Shown one piece after another: positions 59,591 to 64,000 of a stretch of DNA of 64,000 nucleotides; position 1 is the first letter of the stretch, and each line of letters begins with the position of its first letter. The notes below the pieces were generated by a model. It ran no database searches. It saw only the letters and a list, made by a program, of their open reading frames with translations, and was not told where the DNA came from. The position numbers were made by a program, and so were the translations under genes. This stretch comes from Adiantum capillus-veneris (taxonomy: Eukaryota > Streptophyta > Polypodiopsida > Polypodiales > Pteridaceae), in contig CM043958.1 of the NCBI GenBank assembly GCA_014529385.2, positions 74,209,169 to 74,273,168 on the forward strand. Reading direction: 5' to 3'.

Positions 59591-60030
59591 GACCCTTTCT
59601 TCACAATTTCAGAGAGACTCGGAGCCTTGGCACACTCTCTCTCATCTAGAGAGACCGCTACGCAGAAATCACTAGAGATCAATCTCTAGTTGGTTAATTA
59701 AACGGTAATTAGCCTAATCCTTCTTAATTAACAAAGCTAGGTTAACCTATTTTTTTAATAAATTAAAGATTAATCCAAAATATACTCAAAAATCCTCTCT
59801 TAATTAAATATTCTCTGCTGATTGTTGTAATTAAGCTTAGGGATATTAAGCTAATTAATTATTGTCTCATATTAGGGCTAAAATTATCCATATTAACCAT
59901 AAATTAATGGGAAATATATTAATTAAGTTTAGATTAAGTTGAGATAATTATCAAAGCTGCATTAGACTGTCATTAGACTAGAAAAATTATCTTATAATTT
60001 TTTGAGTAATTTTCATAATTAATTAAGCAG

Positions 60031-61330
60031 AATTACACTATTGTTTAGAGAAAAATAAAGGGGAAAATAATCAAATTGATTCATAATGCTTTGAATTATT
60101 TATTAGAGGTTAATTACATGTTATAAAGCCCATGATAATTATGTTAACCTCAGATAATTAATTTATCTAATTATCTTAACAAAATTACACTAATTTTAGG
60201 ATAAATTAAAAGAGAGAAATTAACAAATTAATACAAAATGCTTTGAGTTATTTATCAGAGGTTAATCATATGTTAGGTAATCTATGATAATTATGTTAAC
60301 CTCAATTAATTAATTTACCTAATTATCTTAGAAGAATTACACTATTTTTGGAACAAATTAAAAAGGGGAAATTAACAAATTGAATCAAAATGCCTTGAGT
60401 TATTTATTAGAGGTTAATCATATATTTAAAAACTTATGATAATTATGTCACCCTCAGATAATTGATTTACCTAATTATCTTAGCAGAATTACACTATTTT
60501 TGGGACAAATTAAAAGGGGGACATAAGTGAATTGATTCAAAATGCTTTGAGTTATTTATCAAAGGTTAATTACATGTTACAAAACCCGTGATTATTATGT
60601 TAAGTTCAAATAATTAATTTATCTAATTACTTTAGCAGAATTACTCTATTTTTAGGACAAATTAAAAGGGGGAAAATTTCAAATTGATTGAAGATTCTTT
60701 GAGTTATTTATCAGAAATTAATCACATGTTAGAAAACTTGTGACAATCATGTTAAGATCAGATAGTTAATTTATCTAATTATCTTAGTAGAACTACACTG
60801 TTTTTAGAAAAAATTAAAAGGGGGAAATTAGCAAATTGTTTCTAAATACTTTGAGGTATTTATCAGAGGTTAATTATATCTTAGGGAATTTTTGATAGTT
60901 ATGTTAACCTTAGATAATTACTTTACCTAATTATCGTAGCAAAATTACACTATTTGTATGACAAATTAAAATAGGAAAATTAGTAAATTGATTCAAAATG
61001 CTTTAAGCTATTTATTAGAGGTTAATTACATGTTAAAAAACTTTTGATAATTATGTTAACCTTAGATAAATAATTTATCTAATTATTTTAGCAAAATTAC
61101 TTTGTTTTTAGGATAATTTAAAAGGCAAAAATTAGTAAATTGATTTTAAATGATTTGAGTTATTTATCAGAGGTTGATCACATCTTAGGGAAACCGTGAT
61201 AATTATGTTACTCTTAGATAATTAGCTTACCTAATTATCTCATTATTTTTAGGGGAAAATAAAAGGGGGGAAATAGTAAATTAGTCCAAAATCCTTTGAT
61301 ATAATTATGAGAGGTAGAACACACCTTGAG
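60031..61330. repeat. 151 bp AT-rich satellite, about 8.5 units
   Basis: The block GAATTACACTATTTTTAGGA recurs near 60031, 60181, 60336, 60486, 60638, 60789, 60943, 61093 and 61241. Each is followed by AAAATGCTTTGAGTTATTTA and TTATGTTAACCTCAGATAAT motifs. Units are diverged, and the last is degraded. Confidence 0.93.
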
Positions 61331-61926
61331 GAATCCGTGATAAACACCCCAACCTCAAATAAATATTTTAAATATTTATCTTCATTAAAAGTAAACAATG
61401 TTGCGTATAAAATAGAGAAAGGAAATTAATAAATGAATTTATCTAATTACCAAATAAATATCTGAGGTTTAAAATCACTATTGAAGGTTGGGAAAATTAC
61501 CTCAGCATAAATGGTTGGTATAACAAATTACTATCAGCAAAATTTTGCCTAAATTAGACCATAAGTATAGAAGGGAAAGGTTATAAATTAAATTTTATGA
61601 AAATTCCTAAAGATAGAACATATCAAATTACAATTTAGGGCGAGTAATCCATTAGCCGATAGGAATTATAATTTAGTAAGGTTGAATATAAAGTATTCAT
61701 GGAATATAGACTAAGGATAAACCTAGCTAAATGGCTTTCCTAATTAAATGGTAATTATGGGAAATTACTTATAGTACAAGGAAGTTACATGAGAAATATC
61801 TGATCCATTGAACTATCAAGGATACTTACTTACTCCAAAAATTCTTATATTTGGGTAAAAATGAAGAAAAGAGATTATTCAATTAAACCTCTAATCGATT
61901 AAGTCTTTTTATAAGGATAAGAAGTT

Positions 61927-62082
61927 ATGGCACCTAAAAGGACCAGAGCAAATCCTACATCTGATGATGAGGACGTAGCTCTAAAAAGAACTAGAGCGTC
62001 GCATGACGACAAAGCCGGGCCTAGTAGTAGGCCTACGAAGGAGAGTCTTCAAGCGTCAGCACAGCAGCAGATGGCCGATTAA
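61927..62082 (+). CDS. Small open frame, 51 aa, unknown
   Basis: MAPKRTRANPTSDDEDVALK opens a basic/acidic peptide ending QQQMAD before TAA. Its composition resembles the start of some plant gypsy gag proteins or a nuclear-localisation segment, but it is short and has no recognised domain. It may be a chance frame or the cut start of a longer gene. Confidence 0.3.
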   Translation: MAPKRTRANPTSDDEDVALKRTRASHDDKAGPSSRPTKESLQASAQQQMAD

Positions 62083-63212
62083 TCCCAGGTGGGTTTCGCA
62101 TTATTCACTTAATTTTTTAAATTTTAAGTTCTTTTATAAGTTAGCATTGCATACGTACGGAGTGAGAAAGAATCAGGAAAGGAATAATTGACCAAAAACG
62201 GAAGGTAAATTCCAACGTGCATTTGTTTATAATGTAGGAAAGAATTGTTTGGGTTAAAACTGGTTGAATTAGGAAAGATATGATTGATCATCCTTAAAAC
62301 AACTTGTCTCAAGACATCTCCGACTCCTTAGTATATATCTATGATAATGATGGCTTTCTAGCCATGGATAAGTCGGTTACCCCCATGAACGATGAGTTTC
62401 TACTCCGTGTCATGTCTTGATGTTTCTACATAAGTTAGGATACCGTTTTTTATCCTAGGGGAGCCGCCTGGTTGTATGGGCAACTGGTTTGGTGTATGGG
62501 CACCCGGAACCTCGGATGGGGGTTTATCCACTCCGGATTATGAATAAGGAATGGGTGCCGTTTTTTCACCCTTAGGTGATCTTGAGACAAGAAGAGTACT
62601 GGTCATGGTTATTATGGACAATGTTTTGATTGACAGTACCCTGTCTTAAGTTTAAAGATGTCTGTTTGCTAAAAGAATGTTTTCAATACTGTTTTAATAA
62701 AATCCTGTTATGAAGGATAAAAGAAATCATTATTTTAATTGTGATAAGAACGTGGTAGTAATTAAATAATAAATGAATCATGTGTGAGTGCGGGGTGGTA
62801 AGTGGGGATTGACTAAGGTTGTCAATCATGGACGGGTGGACCTGATTAGTCAGGTAGCTATCCATCCTTGCACATTAAAAACGTTCAGAAAATTCTTCAC
62901 GTGGAAGAGGAGTCCACCAGCGGCTGTGCCCTCATATATGTTAGGGGGAAAAAAGCGTTGGTTGAGGATACCTTAGCCCAATTTGTGGAAGTTATAGGGC
63001 CGAAATAGTTTTTTGGACTTTTAATACGTTGTCTCATTTTTGCTGCAAGACAGGACTAGGTCTTCTTCTAAGGCTATAGACCCCTGCCATTGTTAATGGT
63101 AAAGGTATATTCCTTGGATTTTTCTTGTTTAGAGACTCTGATTTTTATCAGACCTAGAGACCTGTCAAGGATCCCATCCCGATCTTGGTATTGACGGGTT
63201 GGGGATCTCACA

Positions 63213-64000
63213 TCGACCCTACTGAGCAAGGTCTAGGCATATATGAAAAGGAACTCCTCGCAGTTCTACATGCCTTAAGACTCATGGAAGCACTATTTAT
63301 TGGGGACTCCTTTCATTCTGCGAACGGATCACCAAAGTCTTAAGTACTTCATGACGTAGACCAAGCTCTCCAACAAACAAATGAGGTGGGCAAACTTTCT
63401 TTCGCAATTTCATTTTCATATTGCTAACATTGCTGGCAAGCATAATCAAGTAGCCGATGCACTCTCAAGACCGACGAGAGTGAATGCGGTATCCATAGCA
63501 ACTCACAATGATCTATCTTCTAAGATAGATGAGTATGCTATTAATCCTATTTTAGAGATGTGATTGTAGCCCTTGCATTAGGTAAGAAAGAGGAACCATT
63601 TACTCTATAAGATGGTTATCTTCTCTATGGCAATAGACTATGCGTTACTAACTCACTACGTGAGAAATTATTGTATGAATCTCATGCTCCTCCTTATGCG
63701 GGGCATAGAGGGATTCAGTCTACCCTAAAAGGGATTGAAACATACTTCTAATGGCCTACCATAAAAGCAAACATACAAGAGTATGTTTCTAAATGTGTGG
63801 TATGCCAAAAGACAAAGTTTGATAGAGGAAAGATACTTGGATTGCTTCAACCTTTGCCAATCCCTAATTCACCATGGGAGAGAATATCCATGGATTTTAT
63901 CTTTGGATTGCATAAGTCTATCCACGTCCATGGATTTTATCTTTGGATTGCCTAAGTCTATCCATGGAAATACGCGAATATGGACGATAGTAGACAGGTT
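63213..64000 (+). pseudogene. Ty3/gypsy RNase H and integrase, 5' part
   Basis: DPTEQGLGIYEKELLAVLHA continues the RNase H. A one-base insertion near 63284 shifts frame, and a second-frame reading gives TDHQSLKYFMT then MRWANFLSQFHFHIANIAGK and HNQVADALSRP. The integrase zinc finger (ESHAPPYAGHRGIQSTLKGI ... CVVCQKTK) has its H-H-C-C residues but a stop at YF*WP. The catalytic-core start is SMDFIFGL. A 40 bp tandem duplication (63887-63966) shifts the frame again, and the element runs out of the window. Confidence 0.9.
63887..63966 (+). repeat. 40 bp tandem duplication in integrase
   Basis: TCCATGGATTTTATCTTTGG begins at 63887 and again at 63927. Its length is not a multiple of three, so it frameshifts the catalytic core. 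Confidence 0.9.

Larger units (their letters stand above)
59099..63212. mobile_element. 4.1 kb AT-rich insertion with TG...CA ends
   Basis: It lies between ESRRL and DPTEQGLGIYEKEL of the gypsy RNase H and keeps reading phase if removed with a 2-base TC overlap. Ends are TGTAAG...CTCACA, typical LTR termini. A TATA box with a plausible start region (CTATAAATAT, 59581-59590) fits an LTR promoter on the plus strand. Inside is a 151 bp satellite (60031-61330) and a 51 aa open frame. The best guess is a very long solo LTR; the expected 5 bp target duplication is not seen, so another type of insert is possible. Confidence 0.6.

Overview
The window is nuclear DNA from a plant with a large, retrotransposon-rich genome. 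The evidence is a plant-type isoprenylated heavy-metal-domain gene with introns, several classes of LTR retrotransposon carrying plant-style primer-binding sites, foldback MITEs and very abundant GA/CT microsatellites. I cannot name the species. Some of the retroelement proteins have an early-diverging vascular-plant flavour, but that is only an impression.

Layout. 0-13 kb holds a foldback element at the left edge, degenerate coding-like stretches that I could not assign, long (GA)n tracts, several short tandem duplications, a TTAGGG-type interstitial patch and a probable PPR-gene relic on the minus strand. 13.3-14.1 kb is a Ty3/gypsy reverse transcriptase/RNase H relic (minus). 14.25-21.29 kb is a minus-strand LTR element with 1.2 kb LTRs, a polypurine tract and a gag-like relic that a MITE has entered. 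22.3 kb shows another PBS/LTR junction, and 23.0-23.5 kb a 477 bp MITE flanked by runs of 11 T. The only gene that looks intact is a three-exon HIPP (heavy-metal-associated isoprenylated plant protein) on the minus strand at 24.58-25.83 kb, with a microsatellite-packed leader and a TATA box.

28.76-48.03 kb is a nested complex. A minus-strand element with 1.7 kb LTRs and an Athila/Tat-like PBS appears to contain a second copy of its own family (40.28-46.93 kb). A Ty1/copia element (29.61-35.18 kb, plus) sits in its 3' LTR. The family seems non-autonomous: it has a gag-like region, an aspartic protease and a tract of W-x-P-K peptide repeats, but no RT or integrase was found. Its leader, between PBS and gag, holds a tandem array of about 283 bp units. 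Each unit carries an almost invariant 20 bp perfect palindrome (ACATGGATCGCGATCCATGT), the most unusual signal in the window.

48.03-64.0 kb is a Ty3/gypsy element on the plus strand. Its gag was interrupted by a minus-strand array LTR-int-LTR-int-LTR-int-LTR (48151-55633) with one outer pair of 5 bp target duplications (ACTTC), then by a MITE with an 8 bp duplication. Its pol carries a 504 bp in-frame tandem duplication, a damaged RT active site and a 4.1 kb AT-rich insertion with TG...CA ends and a 151 bp satellite.

Functionally this is a heterochromatin-like graveyard around one host gene. Nearly all retroelement reading frames are broken, and most of the stops examined fit C-to-T decay of methylated DNA. 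Many of the nesting relationships can be ordered from target duplications and empty sites visible within the window. All calls are from reading the sequence; no alignments or database searches were run.
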